Below are positions 9,129 to 17,782 of a stretch of 64,000 bases of DNA, one piece after another. This DNA comes from Roseburia faecis. GTDB taxonomy: Bacteria; Bacillota; Clostridia; Lachnospirales; Lachnospiraceae. Location: the NCBI RefSeq assembly GCF_001406815.1, contig NZ_CVRR01000005.1, positions 1 through 64,000 on the forward strand. The letters run 5' to 3'. Each line of letters begins with the position of its first letter. Position 1 is the first letter of the stretch. Both the position numbers and the translations under genes were made by a program. Below the pieces are notes generated by a model. The model did no database searches. It worked only from the letters and a program-made list of their open reading frames with translations, and was not told the DNA's origin.

Positions 9129-11655
9129 GTTTCCCCCTTGTTTTATATCTTATCCACATACTAAACAGGAATAATAAAAGTGCTGCTATGCTGATGACAG
9201 CTCCGATCTGTACGCCCGGTGTGGTATAACGCAGCTCGATTTTGTGCGTTCCTTCTTTTAAGTGTACACCAATAAGTGCATCCGCGAAAGGCTTTATTTT
9301 CGTCTTTTTCCCATCCACATACAACGTCCATCCCTCATCTGCCGGCACTGACAGAATCAGTCTTCCCGCCTGCCCGACATCGATACTTCCAACAATCCTG
9401 CGATCTGTCATTTTTTCGAGTGACATGGTCTGTTCACTGAGCGTCTCATACGCGGTGCACATGGCCTTGAAATTCAGGCGGTACACATGATATTCAATCG
9501 TTTCCGCATTCAGATTGGTAATATGGACCTTTGTTCCGGCTTTGCACTCTCCCAGATCCAGCAGATAGCGGTGGGTGGTCTTTCCATACTGCTGCGTCCA
9601 TCCGTCATCTCTTGATACTGTCAGGGAATCCGCATTGCAGGTCACATAATCCGCATAATAATATCCATCCTCGGAAATATCAATTGTCGTATCCCCGGCT
9701 GCCTGCGACTGTGTACAGGTTGCCGGATAAAGCATGTCTCCTTTTGCTCCCAGCTGCTGTGCCAGGGAATTCAGGGAACCGATCCTATCAAGCATGGAAG
9801 ATTCCCAGCCTTTTATTGCCTTCTCGCTCATCATATAGCCAAGTGGCAGGCAGTAGTTATTCCGATAAAGATAATTTCCATTGCTGCTTCCCACAAGTGT
9901 CCGCAGTGGACTTTCATCCACCGGATTAGAGGAAAGCATATACTTCACCGAAAACATGGCTGACGGAAGCGGGGAAGCACCATTGTAACAGTAGAAATTT
10001 TTTCCGCCCTCCATATACAGGCTCTGGAAGAGATGGCTGACATCCAGATTCATCAGGGAGGAAAATATGGTTGCCGAACGGTATCCGTACAGGCTGTCAT
10101 CGTTTTTGGTTTTTCGCCCACTGTCCTCCACCCGGTAAAATCCGTCATTTCCGTTATCCTCTTTTGCCTGTTGCAGCAGATCTTCGTAGTACCCCTGTTT
10201 ATCCGTATATGCCACGCGGCTGGTAACGCCAAGCCCGGTTACCGCCATATTGACTGCCAGTTCTGCAATGGCAACACAAAAGGCAGCTTCCCGCAGGGCT
10301 ATCCGCATTTTCTTCGGGGCAATTTTAAGCAAAAGAAGCAGGATTCCATAAACTAAGATAAACAGCATGGTAATCACAACTGCCATGTACTCTGTCACCA
10401 GTTCATCCCCGTAATATCCGGAGAGAACCATCAGTGTCAGTGCGGCAAGCACTGCTATGATGATATGGCAGCATCTGGTTCCTTTCCATTTGCGGATCGT
10501 TGCAAATCCCATGACCAGAAGCATAAAAATGTAAAGGAATGACTGTCTGCCCGGCAACGCCTGCGGAAAATGCATACCATGCCAGATATAATCCAGCTGA
10601 TTATCCGCAAAGCTCACAAGGAAAAAGACAAGCATCAGCATACGCGGAACTTTTTCCTTCCAGGAGATTCTGCGGTTCAGCACATACAGCCATACCAGTA
10701 CCAGGGTAAATGCCCCGGCATACAGATTCGGCCAGTGATCATTTCCCGTATAACTTGTAGTGACGGCTGCCGCACGCCCCAGCTCCGCAATAACAGAAAA
10801 ATACCACTCCAGCGTTTTCGGAAAGCTGTCTTCAGCAGACCCGGAAGCAGAAAGCACGGCGATCTCCGGCAATAGCAGTACCATCGAGACAGACCCTGCC
10901 AGCAGGGAATACCATGCAAACCGTAAAAATGCTTTCAGTTTTCCTCCTTTCTGCGTAAAAAAGAGAAGAATAAAATAAAACACCAGAAAGATACAGATCA
11001 TGATGGAAATGTAATAATTTGCAAACACCGACAATGCAAGTGTCACAAAATACAGTCCCGGTTTCTGCTCCCGTACCAGTTTTTCCAGTCCCACCATGAT
11101 CAGAGGAAAAAGAAGGATGCAGTCCATCCACATGATATCCCAGCTGTAGGCTGCCACAAATCCGGACAATGCATATGCCGTAGAAAATACAAGTGCCGGA
11201 ATCACCTGATTTTTATGGAGTTTTGAGTCTTTTCCAATCAGATGAAAATGATATTTTAAGAATAAGAAAAAAGTCAGTCCGCACAGGGCAATCTTTGCCA
11301 GCACCAGTATCGTCATAAACTCGATCACATAATGTTTTGGGCAGAGCACGATCAGAAAATTAAGCGGACTCGCCAGATAATAGGCATATAGGGAAACAAA
11401 ATCCGATCCCAGTCCCAGATTCCAGGAATACTGCAGACTTCCGCCGGTTCTTAATTTATGAAGAAACTCTGTAAAAAACGGACAGTACTGATGATACATA
11501 TCGATATGCAGAATACAGTTATCCCCGAAAGGATATACCCCGTTTCCGATACAGATGACCACACAGATTATAAATGGCATAAGAAATGCCATCACATAAG
11601 GAAATGACCGGTGCGACACCATCCGCGAAATCATTTTTTTCATGTTCTTACTCAT
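9085..11655 (-). CDS. YfhO family membrane protein (GT-C type glycosyltransferase candidate)
   Basis: YfhO proteins are large multispanning membrane proteins. In Bacillus and Listeria they are proposed to transfer sugars from lipid carriers to lipoteichoic acid outside the membrane. About a dozen hydrophobic helices occupy the first 500 residues or so, followed by a soluble extracellular region and a final helix near the C-terminus. I place the start at the ATG at 11655 (856 residues), because it follows AAGGAAAAGG and overlaps the stop of the preceding gene by 8 bases (ATGAGTAA). An in-frame extension to 11724 would overlap that gene by 77 bases. The gene is the middle of a three-gene operon. 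Confidence 0.88.
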   Translation of the reverse strand: MSKNMKKMISRMVSHRSFPYVMAFLMPFIICVVICIGNGVYPFGDNCILHIDMYHQYCPFFTEFLHKLRTGGSLQYSWNLGLGSDFVSLYAYYLASPLNFLIVLCPKHYVIEFMTILVLAKIALCGLTFFLFLKYHFHLIGKDSKLHKNQVIPALVFSTAYALSGFVAAYSWDIMWMDCILLFPLIMVGLEKLVREQKPGLYFVTLALSVFANYYISIMICIFLVFYFILLFFTQKGGKLKAFLRFAWYSLLAGSVSMVLLLPEIAVLSASGSAEDSFPKTLEWYFSVIAELGRAAAVTTSYTGNDHWPNLYAGAFTLVLVWLYVLNRRISWKEKVPRMLMLVFFLVSFADNQLDYIWHGMHFPQALPGRQSFLYIFMLLVMGFATIRKWKGTRCCHIIIAVLAALTLMVLSGYYGDELVTEYMAVVITMLFILVYGILLLLLKIAPKKMRIALREAAFCVAIAELAVNMAVTGLGVTSRVAYTDKQGYYEDLLQQAKEDNGNDGFYRVEDSGRKTKNDDSLYGYRSATIFSSLMNLDVSHLFQSLYMEGGKNFYCYNGASPLPSAMFSVKYMLSSNPVDESPLRTLVGSSNGNYLYRNNYCLPLGYMMSEKAIKGWESSMLDRIGSLNSLAQQLGAKGDMLYPATCTQSQAAGDTTIDISEDGYYYADYVTCNADSLTVSRDDGWTQQYGKTTHRYLLDLGECKAGTKVHITNLNAETIEYHVYRLNFKAMCTAYETLSEQTMSLEKMTDRRIVGSIDVGQAGRLILSVPADEGWTLYVDGKKTKIKPFADALIGVHLKEGTHKIELRYTTPGVQIGAVISIAALLLFLFSMWIRYKTRGKHGEKMHQYRRTDVQ

Positions 11656-13453
11656 CCTTTTCCTTGTTTTTTTCAAACAACTGATAATACTGAAGCTTCT
11701 TGTAAGTCTGAAGCTGTTTTTCATCGGCTCCGATCCCTTTTGTCTGCCCTGCTGCAGAGATCACCGGGTAAGTTTTGCTCAGACTTAAGAGGTAATTCTG
11801 GTATGCATTCGTCGGCACTCCTGCTGCGGTAAGTACCTGCGCCGCAAGATAATTCAGACTCGTATTTTTATCTTTCGCTCCCTCGATCCCATAATTACTC
11901 CACACCAGATAAGGTACGAGATAACGTTTTTGTGTCTCTACCTGTGCCCCGTTTTCCACGACAGAAGCCACTGTATCATTCGGCTGATGATCCCCGAAAA
12001 ATACGATGATCGTCCTGTCATCCACTTTGGAAAAATAATCAATCAGATTTTCGAGTGCCTGATCGGTCTTGTGGATCAGTGTCAGGTACTGATTGAGCGG
12101 TTCGCTGGCATACTGTGACTGGATATCATTCGTCAGATTCATATAGGTATCGGTATATCCGCCATGATTCTGCATCGTCACATTGAAAATAAAGGCCGGT
12201 TTGCCGGAGGCTTTGTTTTTCTCATAAGTTTCTATCATGTGCTCCATATCCGATGCATCGCTGATATAATTGCGCACATAGGAGACATCCCTGTAATCTT
12301 CCATAAAATCCAGATTGTCAAATCCAAGCAGAGGATACACTTTATCCCGGTTCCATCCGCTGGCCTGATACGGATGCTGTGCATAGGTCGCATATCCTAA
12401 GGATTTCAGATAACCTGCTAAAGACGGTGTCCTGCTCTTGATGTACTGCTGATACGGAATACTTCCGTTCGGAAGGAATGCCATCGTATTGCCTGTCAGA
12501 AATTCAAATTCCGAATCCGCAGTGTTTCCCCCACACACAGATGTCTGGACATATCCCGTGACCGTGTTTTTCTCCCCCTGCTGCATCCGGTGCATAAACG
12601 GCATGTAATCCTCATTGGTTTCTAACGGTCCCAGCACTTTTAAATCCGAAAATGCCTCATCCATGATGACAATGATGTTGGGCAGATCCTGTGTGTCGGT
12701 TTCTGTTGTTTTAGTTTCGTATTTCGCCAGCGTCTCTTTTGCTTCATCCGCATCGTATCCTGCCGGACGCTCCACTGCCACATAGGCAAGATCCATGGCA
12801 AAGGTCACCGCCATGCCGTTTACTTTTGTCATATATGCCGGTGTGAACAGAAACGGATACAGATAATGTTTTGTCTGAAACGATTCCTGCTGCAGGGCAT
12901 TGACAAATGTACACAATGCCAGTCCCACCAGTACGATACTCCCCAGCCTTATTTTCCAGGAAAAACGCGGACCTTTTTTAAAAAACCGGGCCAGCACAAA
13001 TAATGCAATAAAAACAAGTGTAACAATCACCATGCGCCGGTCCGGTGTAAAATCATAGTTTCCAGCCACACTGGCTGCTGTTCCGGCCGAAAACAGATCC
13101 CACGGAACAAACGGTGTGGAACGGAATTTCATCACATAATGATTGGTAATTCCAAACGCCACAGCAAGTCCGTACAGCACTCTGGACGCAAAACACATTC
13201 TTCCGGTCAGAAAATATAACATCCATCCGATCAGCTCAAACAAAAAAATATTAAAAAGCTGTGCTTCCACACGCACTTCCGCAAATGGATTGTGTTCATA
13301 ACATTCCATCAGGTAAAAAGCAAACACCGGAACCACGGCATACCAAAACAGCCATATGCCCTTCTGTTTCCACCCTTCTGTCCGTTTTTGTGTGTTGTTT
13401 TTCTCCCTTTTTGTCTGCTTACGTGCGACTGTCTGCTCCATGTTTCCTAACAT
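11648..13453 (-). CDS. LTA synthase family protein (sulfatase-fold phosphoglycerol transferase)
   Basis: This is a membrane-bound alkaline-phosphatase-superfamily enzyme. About five N-terminal membrane helices lead into an extracellular domain with the metal-binding start LPNIIVIMDEAFSDL and the nucleophile region SVCGGNTADSEFEFLTG, where the Thr is the likely nucleophile, plus a late FFGDHQP metal motif. Such enzymes polymerise or transfer glycerol phosphate from phosphatidylglycerol. The start is uncertain: the frame is open to ATG 13492, but the best Shine-Dalgarno (GGAAGGAG) lies 14 bases before ATG 13453, and ATG 13441 is also possible. It is the first gene of the operon with yfhO and the GT2 gene. 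Confidence 0.85.
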   Translation of the reverse strand: MLGNMEQTVARKQTKREKNNTQKRTEGWKQKGIWLFWYAVVPVFAFYLMECYEHNPFAEVRVEAQLFNIFLFELIGWMLYFLTGRMCFASRVLYGLAVAFGITNHYVMKFRSTPFVPWDLFSAGTAASVAGNYDFTPDRRMVIVTLVFIALFVLARFFKKGPRFSWKIRLGSIVLVGLALCTFVNALQQESFQTKHYLYPFLFTPAYMTKVNGMAVTFAMDLAYVAVERPAGYDADEAKETLAKYETKTTETDTQDLPNIIVIMDEAFSDLKVLGPLETNEDYMPFMHRMQQGEKNTVTGYVQTSVCGGNTADSEFEFLTGNTMAFLPNGSIPYQQYIKSRTPSLAGYLKSLGYATYAQHPYQASGWNRDKVYPLLGFDNLDFMEDYRDVSYVRNYISDASDMEHMIETYEKNKASGKPAFIFNVTMQNHGGYTDTYMNLTNDIQSQYASEPLNQYLTLIHKTDQALENLIDYFSKVDDRTIIVFFGDHQPNDTVASVVENGAQVETQKRYLVPYLVWSNYGIEGAKDKNTSLNYLAAQVLTAAGVPTNAYQNYLLSLSKTYPVISAAGQTKGIGADEKQLQTYKKLQYYQLFEKNKEKDE

Positions 13454-13580
13454 AAAAATGAGTATGGCTCCTTCCATTCCTTCCATTTCCATCGCTTTTC
13501 ATACGATTTTATCTGAATAGAATTTTACCACACTCATTCTGCTTTTAAAACGCATTTCACATTTTTATCATAATTTCATT

Positions 13581-13859
13581 CTAGTAATTGGATAACTCCA
13601 GATGCTCCCGGTATGCACGATCCATACCATCGATCACGCGGCGTGCCTGCCCGTATCTGCGTGGATTGATGGTGATCACCCAGAGGGTATCTGCCCCCTG
13701 GTAGGTTTCCCTCTTGAAAAAAGGAATCTTTTTACTGTTCTTTGTAAATGGAATGTGCTGTTCAAGCAGTGCCTCCGCCGTATGTGTACTCACTCTGGAA
13801 TTGGTGGTACGGCACAGTTCCACGTCGTTATCCTTATAATTTCCAAGTTTCATCGTCAT
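13581..13859 (-). CDS. Small protein of unknown function paired with an XRE regulator
   Basis: The 92-residue protein has no signal peptide or membrane helix and is basic overall. I do not recognise the family. The middle resembles small alpha/beta proteins with a pattern like TAEALLEQHIPF followed by a strand LWVITINP, loosely like DUF2007-type folds, but this is weak. It lies 19 bases after the stop of the XRE gene, in the same transcript, and follows GAGGAGGAAG about 14 bases before its ATG. A 4-codon ORF (13870-13856) overlaps the start by ATGA and may couple translation. The arrangement (regulator, then small partner, behind one palindromic promoter) is like toxin-antitoxin modules, but no toxin motif is visible. 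Confidence 0.7.
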   Translation of the reverse strand: MTMKLGNYKDNDVELCRTTNSRVSTHTAEALLEQHIPFTKNSKKIPFFKRETYQGADTLWVITINPRRYGQARRVIDGMDRAYREHLELSNY

Positions 13860-13878
13860 GCTTTTTGCATCTTCCTCC

Positions 13879-14094
13879 TCACGTGACTTTTACCTCAATC
13901 TCCCTGCCAAGTCCTCCTGCAACTTTTTCCAGAAAGTCCAGACTCGGATTATATCTCCCGCTCTCCAGACGGGAAATATTTGACTTTCTGGTACCGACTT
14001 TTTCTGCGAGCCGTTCCTGTGTCATCCCCTGCTCCTTTCGCACCTGCCGAAGCTGGGCTGCAATTTCCTGTCTGGCGTGATTACGTTCCTGCAT
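13879..14094 (-). CDS. XRE family helix-turn-helix regulator
   Basis: The 71-residue protein consists almost entirely of a Cro/C1-type HTH: QGMTQERLAEKVGTRKSNIS contains the recognition helix and is followed by RLESGRYNPSLDFLEKVAGG. It has no extra ligand-binding domain. The promoter region just upstream contains a perfect 22-base palindrome overlapping the -10, which is the expected operator for autorepression by a dimeric HTH protein of this kind. It is co-transcribed with the 92-residue unknown. The length and layout fit antitoxins of the HigA type or small phage-like repressors; neither can be decided from sequence alone. Confidence 0.9.
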   Translation of the reverse strand: MQERNHARQEIAAQLRQVRKEQGMTQERLAEKVGTRKSNISRLESGRYNPSLDFLEKVAGGLGREIEVKVT

Positions 14095-14137
14095 ATCCGC
14101 CCCCTTACACCTTTATAAATCGTGCTCATGTATTCTA

Positions 14138-14166
14138 AAGTTATCATATATGATAACTTCTGTCAA
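14138..14166 (-). promoter_or_regulatory. Promoter of the XRE operon with embedded 22-bp palindromic operator
   Basis: On the minus strand TTGACA (plus 14161-14166) and TAACTT (plus 14138-14143) are 17 bases apart. A perfect inverted repeat of 11-base arms, AAGTTATCATA and its complement, fills 14138-14159 without any spacer and so covers the -10 and almost the whole spacer. Binding there would block RNA polymerase. Autorepression by the adjacent XRE protein is inferred. Confidence 0.75.
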
Positions 14167-14203
14167 TGAACCAAAAGTCCTATTCCCGAAATCATAAAAA
14201 GGC

Positions 14204-14232
14204 TTGCAAATGCGTCTTTCATATGTTAATAT
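14204..14232 (+). promoter_or_regulatory. Promoter of tRNA-Leu
   Basis: TTGCAA (14204-14209) and TAATAT (14227-14232) are 17 bases apart, and the -10 ends 13 bases before the tRNA. Confidence 0.55.
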
Positions 14233-14245
14233 AATATTTGTTCGC

Positions 14246-14329
14246 GCCGGCATGTCGGAATTGGCAGACGAGGCAGACTCAAAATCTGTTGATGGCAACA
14301 TCGTGTGGGTTCAAGTCCCACTGCCGGCA
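14246..14329 (+). tRNA. tRNA-Leu (anticodon CAA)
   Basis: The 84-base gene folds as a class II tRNA. The acceptor arms GCCGGCA and TGCCGGC pair fully, the anticodon loop is CTCAAAA with anticodon CAA, a long variable arm (TTGATGGCAACATC region) follows, and the T arm contains GTTCAAGTC. The discriminator is A at 14329 and CCA is not encoded. Confidence 0.95.
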
Positions 14330-14332
14330 TAT

Positions 14333-14378
14333 AAAAGACCTCAGGTTTCCAATCGGAAATCTGAGGTCTTTCTTTTTG
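14333..14378 (+). terminator. Rho-independent terminator of tRNA-Leu
   Basis: The arms AAAGACCTCAG and CTGAGGTCTTT, with further pairing inside, form a long hairpin followed by TCTTTTTG on the plus strand, starting a few bases after the tRNA. Confidence 0.85.
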
Positions 14379-14404
14379 CGGCACATCGTTTTCTTAAACC
14401 AACA

Positions 14405-14439
14405 GAGGACGCATCCCGTTCCCCCGGGATTGCGTCCTC
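14405..14439 (-). terminator. Hairpin downstream of the diaminopimelate decarboxylase gene
   Basis: GAGGACGCA and TGCGTCCTC (14405-14413 and 14431-14439) pair, with an inner TCCC/GGGA stem. It lies 29 bases beyond the lysA stop. The T tract on the minus strand is poor, so it may be a weak or bidirectional terminator. Confidence 0.55.
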
Positions 14440-14468
14440 CATTATTTTACCTGTACATCCTAACTCTT

Positions 14469-15737
14469 TTATTTTGTAATCCTGATATCATCAAAACAGT
14501 CAAATGTTGCAAAGTAATCTTCCGGTGTCTCTGCACGGCGGATCATCTTCACACTTCCGTCTTCTTTGAGCAGTAATTCTGCAGAACGAAGACGTCCATT
14601 GTAATTATATCCCATGGAAAATCCATGTGCTCCGGTATCGTGGATCACAAGATAATCTCCCATGTCGATCTCTGGCAGTTTCCGGTCAACCGCGAACTTA
14701 TCGCAGTTCTCGCAAAGACTTCCTGTCACATCATACACGTGATCGCATGGTGCATTTTCTTTTCCAAGAACCGTAATGTGATGATATGCCCCGTAAATTG
14801 CCGGACGCATCAGGTTTGCTGCACATGCATCCACACCAATATACTCTTTGTAGATATGTTTCTCATGGATGGCCTTCGTCACAAGGCATCCGTAAGGTCC
14901 GAGCATGAAACGTCCCATCTCGGTATAAATGGATACATCCCCAAGTCCTGCCGGAACTAAGATCTCATCGAACTTTTTGTGCACACCTTCTCCGATGACA
15001 GCGATATCATTCGGCTCCTTGTCCGGTGTATAAGGGATTCCCACACCACCGGAAAGATTTACGAATCTGATATCACATCCGGTCTTTTCTTTTAATTCCA
15101 CGATCAGTTCAAACAGTTCTCCTGCAAGCTTCGGATAGTATTCGTTTGTGACGGTATTGCTGGCAAGAAATGCATGAACACCGAAATGCTTTGCTCCCTT
15201 ATCCTTTAAAATCTTAAACGCTTCGATGAGCTGATCCTTTGTCATGCCGTATTTGGAATCTCCAGGGTTGTCCATGATTCCGTTGCTCAGTTCAAATACT
15301 CCACCCGGATTGTAACGGCAGCTAATGGTCTCCGGAATATGACCGATCGTTTCTTCTAAGAAATCAATATGGGTGAAATCATCCAGATTGATGATTGCCC
15401 CGAGTTCATCCGCATAGGCAAATTCCTCTGCCGGCGTATCATTTGAAGAAAACATAATATGCTTTCCGTCAAATCCACAGGACTTTGCAAGCATCAGTTC
15501 TGTGTAAGAGGAACAGTCACATCCCATATCATATTCCTGTAAAATTTTTAAGATATATGGGTTTGGGGTTGCTTTCACTGCAAAATACTCGCGGAATCCC
15601 GGATTCCATGCAAAAGCTTCCTTTACTTTTTTTGCATTCTCACGAATGCCTTTTTCATCATATAAATGAAACGGTGTCGGGTATGTTTTAACGATCTCCT
15701 CCACCTGACTCTTTGTTACAAACGGCTTTTTCTCCAT
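14469..15737 (-). CDS. lysA: Diaminopimelate decarboxylase
   Basis: This enzyme removes CO2 from meso-diaminopimelate to give L-lysine, using pyridoxal phosphate. The 422-residue fold-type III protein has the PLP lysine in YFAVKATP (Lys55), the glycine-rich phosphate-binding stretch NLSGGVGIPY, and a C-terminal active-site region GSLCENCDKFA. Related fold-type III decarboxylases for ornithine, arginine or carboxynorspermidine cannot be fully excluded, since the family divergence is subtle and this protein belongs to a variant group common in Clostridia. The gene is monocistronic, between a promoter at 15776-15804 and a hairpin at 14405-14439. No lysine riboswitch fits in the short leader. Confidence 0.85.
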   Translation of the reverse strand: MEKKPFVTKSQVEEIVKTYPTPFHLYDEKGIRENAKKVKEAFAWNPGFREYFAVKATPNPYILKILQEYDMGCDCSSYTELMLAKSCGFDGKHIMFSSNDTPAEEFAYADELGAIINLDDFTHIDFLEETIGHIPETISCRYNPGGVFELSNGIMDNPGDSKYGMTKDQLIEAFKILKDKGAKHFGVHAFLASNTVTNEYYPKLAGELFELIVELKEKTGCDIRFVNLSGGVGIPYTPDKEPNDIAVIGEGVHKKFDEILVPAGLGDVSIYTEMGRFMLGPYGCLVTKAIHEKHIYKEYIGVDACAANLMRPAIYGAYHHITVLGKENAPCDHVYDVTGSLCENCDKFAVDRKLPEIDMGDYLVIHDTGAHGFSMGYNYNGRLRSAELLLKEDGSVKMIRRAETPEDYFATFDCFDDIRITK

Positions 15738-15775
15738 AATCTGGCTCCTTTATCTACACTTTTTCGTCTGATGTT

Positions 15776-15804
15776 ATGCTACAACAACTCTTTTACAAAT
15801 TCAA
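15776..15804 (-). promoter_or_regulatory. Probable promoter of lysA
   Basis: TTGAAT (plus 15799-15804) and TAGCAT (plus 15776-15781) have a 17-base spacer on the minus strand, 39 bases before the start codon. The -10 is a moderate match. Confidence 0.5.
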
Positions 15805-15898
15805 GCAATTTTCTCCTTTTCCTTTTATTTTTCCACAGATTATGATATGATATGCATGATCGAATGTTAGATTAAGCGAACGAAAGATGAGGAACATC

Positions 15899-16624
15899 AT
15901 GGGTGTAACAGTTTTACCTTATATTGATCAGACACAGACAGCCAGGCTGCAGGAAGCAGCTTCTGCCAATATACAGACACCGAAAAATACGGATGAAGCC
16001 GTCACCACATTTAAGGAATGTCTGGCTTCCGCTGAGCGCAGCGTACAGGCCATGGCAGTGGACGCACTGCTTGCCGCCAGCAACAGTGGTGCCGTTTCCC
16101 TGGATACGGTACAGCAGATCCTTGGATTTACCCCGCAGACCGATGCACCGGTTGATACGTCTCCGGTCACGGATACCCCGGCAATTTCCAGTTCTTCTGC
16201 AACAAATAGTACCACCTCCTCCGGCAGTGTTTCTTCTCCGGAGAACCTCGAAGAATATTTCAAAGAAGCTTCTGAAACATACGGTGTGGATATCAACCTG
16301 CTCAAAGCCATTGCCAAGCAGGAATCCAATTTCAATCCATCCGCAACCAGCTCTGCCGGTGCCATGGGTGTCATGCAGCTGATGCCGTCCACCGCAAAAG
16401 GACTTGGTGTCACAAATGCATACGATGCACAGCAAAATATTATGGGTGGTGCCAAACTGATGGCGCAGAACTTAAAGAAATACAACGGAGATGTTTCCCT
16501 TGCGCTTGCCGCATACAATGCCGGTGGTGGAAATGTCGACAAGTACGGTGGTATTCCACCGTTTAAGGAAACACAGAATTATGTCAAAAAAGTGCTTGGT
16601 TATTATCAGAATTCCAACGCTTAA
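15899..16624 (+). CDS. Lytic transglycosylase (SLT domain) without signal peptide
   Basis: The enzyme is expected to cleave peptidoglycan between MurNAc and GlcNAc, forming 1,6-anhydro ends. The C-terminal half (about residues 115-235) is a Slt70-type domain: AIAKQESNFNP holds the catalytic Glu142, then GAMGVMQLMPSTAKGLGV and ALAAYNAGGGNVDKYGG follow. The N-terminal half is helical and then Ser/Thr/Pro-rich, and there is no signal peptide. Export by another route, for instance with flagellar components, is possible but not shown here. I use ATG 15899 because GAGG lies 6 bases upstream; an in-frame ATG at 15887 lacks a site. Confidence 0.88.
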   Translation: MGVTVLPYIDQTQTARLQEAASANIQTPKNTDEAVTTFKECLASAERSVQAMAVDALLAASNSGAVSLDTVQQILGFTPQTDAPVDTSPVTDTPAISSSSATNSTTSSGSVSSPENLEEYFKEASETYGVDINLLKAIAKQESNFNPSATSSAGAMGVMQLMPSTAKGLGVTNAYDAQQNIMGGAKLMAQNLKKYNGDVSLALAAYNAGGGNVDKYGGIPPFKETQNYVKKVLGYYQNSNA

Positions 16625-16635
16625 TTTCTAAAAAG

Positions 16636-16681
16636 AACCCGTGAAGATGAACAGTCTGCTGTTCATCTTCACGGGTTTTTT
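16636..16681 (+). terminator. Strong terminator after the transglycosylase gene
   Basis: The arms AACCCGTGAAGATGAACAG and their complement enclose a TCTG loop and end in TTTTTTA on the plus strand. The AA at the foot also gives a T-poor reading on the minus strand, so it acts mainly for the plus-strand gene. Confidence 0.9.
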
Positions 16682-16701
16682 ACTGTCTAAAGAAAATTTG
16701 A

Positions 16702-17607
16702 TTATAATTTGAATCTGGAAAGAAGATCTCCAAGACTTGTTCCGGCCGTTTCATTTGAGCTGTACTCGATTGCCTCTGCCTCTTCTTCCTCCTGCGGCTT
16801 TTCCATAATATCTTCCAGCGCTTTCATGCTCAGGCTGACTTTTCCATCGTTGGTATTTAAAATCTTCGCCTTTACTTTCTGTCCCTCTTTTAAAACTTCA
16901 TGAACGGAAGAGATCCGCTTCTGGCTGATCTGTGAAATATGAACCAGACCGCTGATGCCATTCCCGATATTGATGAATGCTCCGTATGGCATAATGGATT
17001 CTACGGTTCCCTCTACCACAGATCCAGGCACAAGCATGGCAATCCGGTGATTTCTTTCTTCCTCGCGCTCCTGTCTTGCCACAACTTTTCCGGACAATAC
17101 CAGTTTATTCTTCTCAGGATCTACGGTAATCACAACGACACGCACATCTTTTCCGATCCATGCATCCGTGTCTTCCACATAATCTGCGGACAACTGGGAT
17201 GCCGGAATGAATGCACGGATTCCTTCTAAGAATGCAACCACACCACTCGGCACACTCTCTTTGATCCGGACAGTCACAACCGTCTGCTGCTCCATCATCT
17301 CCCGGAGTTTATCCCAGGCAAGCACTTCGTTTGCTTCCTTTTTCGACAATTCGATGTTTCCATGTCCGTCATCTGTACGCACAACCGTTGCCTCGATGAT
17401 GTCTCCCGGCTGTAATTCTTCCTTCGCATGAAAATCCGGATCATTGCTCAGATTTTCAATTTTGATAATTCCCGGTGCATAATAATTCAGGTCAAGTGTC
17501 ACTTCTTCATCGGTTACTGCTACCACAGCTCCACTGACAATATCTCCTTCGTTAATCGTGCGGAAAGAACGTTCCAGCTCCTTTTCATAATCCTTCATTG
17601 ATTCCAT
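16702..17607 (-). CDS. S1 RNA-binding domain protein (RpsA-like)
   Basis: The 301-residue protein carries three S1-type OB folds: about 15-85 (GDIVSGAVVAVTDEEVTLDL), about 100-165 (VTVRIKESVPSGVVAFLEGI) and about 185-255 (GSVVEGTVESIMPYGAFINI, followed by GLVHISQIS). The tail is acidic. Low-GC Firmicutes often have such a shortened S1 homologue in place of the six-domain protein of Proteobacteria; it binds single-stranded RNA and may assist translation. The start at ATG 17607 follows AAAGGAGG by 8 bases. The frame extends to 17670 but without a site and into a terminator. Confidence 0.85.
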   Translation of the reverse strand: MESMKDYEKELERSFRTINEGDIVSGAVVAVTDEEVTLDLNYYAPGIIKIENLSNDPDFHAKEELQPGDIIEATVVRTDDGHGNIELSKKEANEVLAWDKLREMMEQQTVVTVRIKESVPSGVVAFLEGIRAFIPASQLSADYVEDTDAWIGKDVRVVVITVDPEKNKLVLSGKVVARQEREEERNHRIAMLVPGSVVEGTVESIMPYGAFINIGNGISGLVHISQISQKRISSVHEVLKEGQKVKAKILNTNDGKVSLSMKALEDIMEKPQEEEEAEAIEYSSNETAGTSLGDLLSRFKL

Positions 17608-17642
17608 CTGCAAAACCTCCTTTAAAATATCTGAAAAATTGC

Positions 17643-17677
17643 AAAACGGCAGAACCCCAAAGGATTCCACCGTTTTA
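17643..17677 (-). terminator. Terminator of tRNA-Thr
   Basis: On the minus strand AAAACGG pairs with CCGTTTT, with an inner GAATCC/GGGTTC stem, followed by GCAATTTTTC. It lies 7 bases after the tRNA and 36 bases before the S1-protein start, so that gene may depend on read-through or an unseen promoter. Confidence 0.65.
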
Positions 17678-17684
17678 TGAAGCG

Positions 17685-17756
17685 AGCTGATGACGGGAAT
17701 TGAACCCGTGACCCCTTCCTTACCAAGGAAGTGCTCTACCTCTGAGCCACATCAGC
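17685..17756 (-). tRNA. tRNA-Thr (anticodon GGT)
   Basis: The 72-base gene has acceptor arms GCTGATG and CATCAGC, D-arm GGCTCAGAGGTAGAGC, anticodon loop TTGGTAA between CTTCC and GGAAG, and T arm GGGTTCAATTCCC. The discriminator is T and CCA is not encoded. Confidence 0.95.
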
Positions 17757-17782
17757 ATCTCGTTGACCGCGTCAACTCCTAC

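Noticed and set aside
11656-11724. N-terminal extension of the YfhO protein
   Set aside because: It would overlap the preceding gene by 77 bases; the ATG at 11655 has a ribosome binding site and an 8-base overlap.
15738-15898. Lysine riboswitch before the diaminopimelate decarboxylase gene
   Set aside because: The promoter lies 39 bases before the start codon, leaving no room for an L-box.
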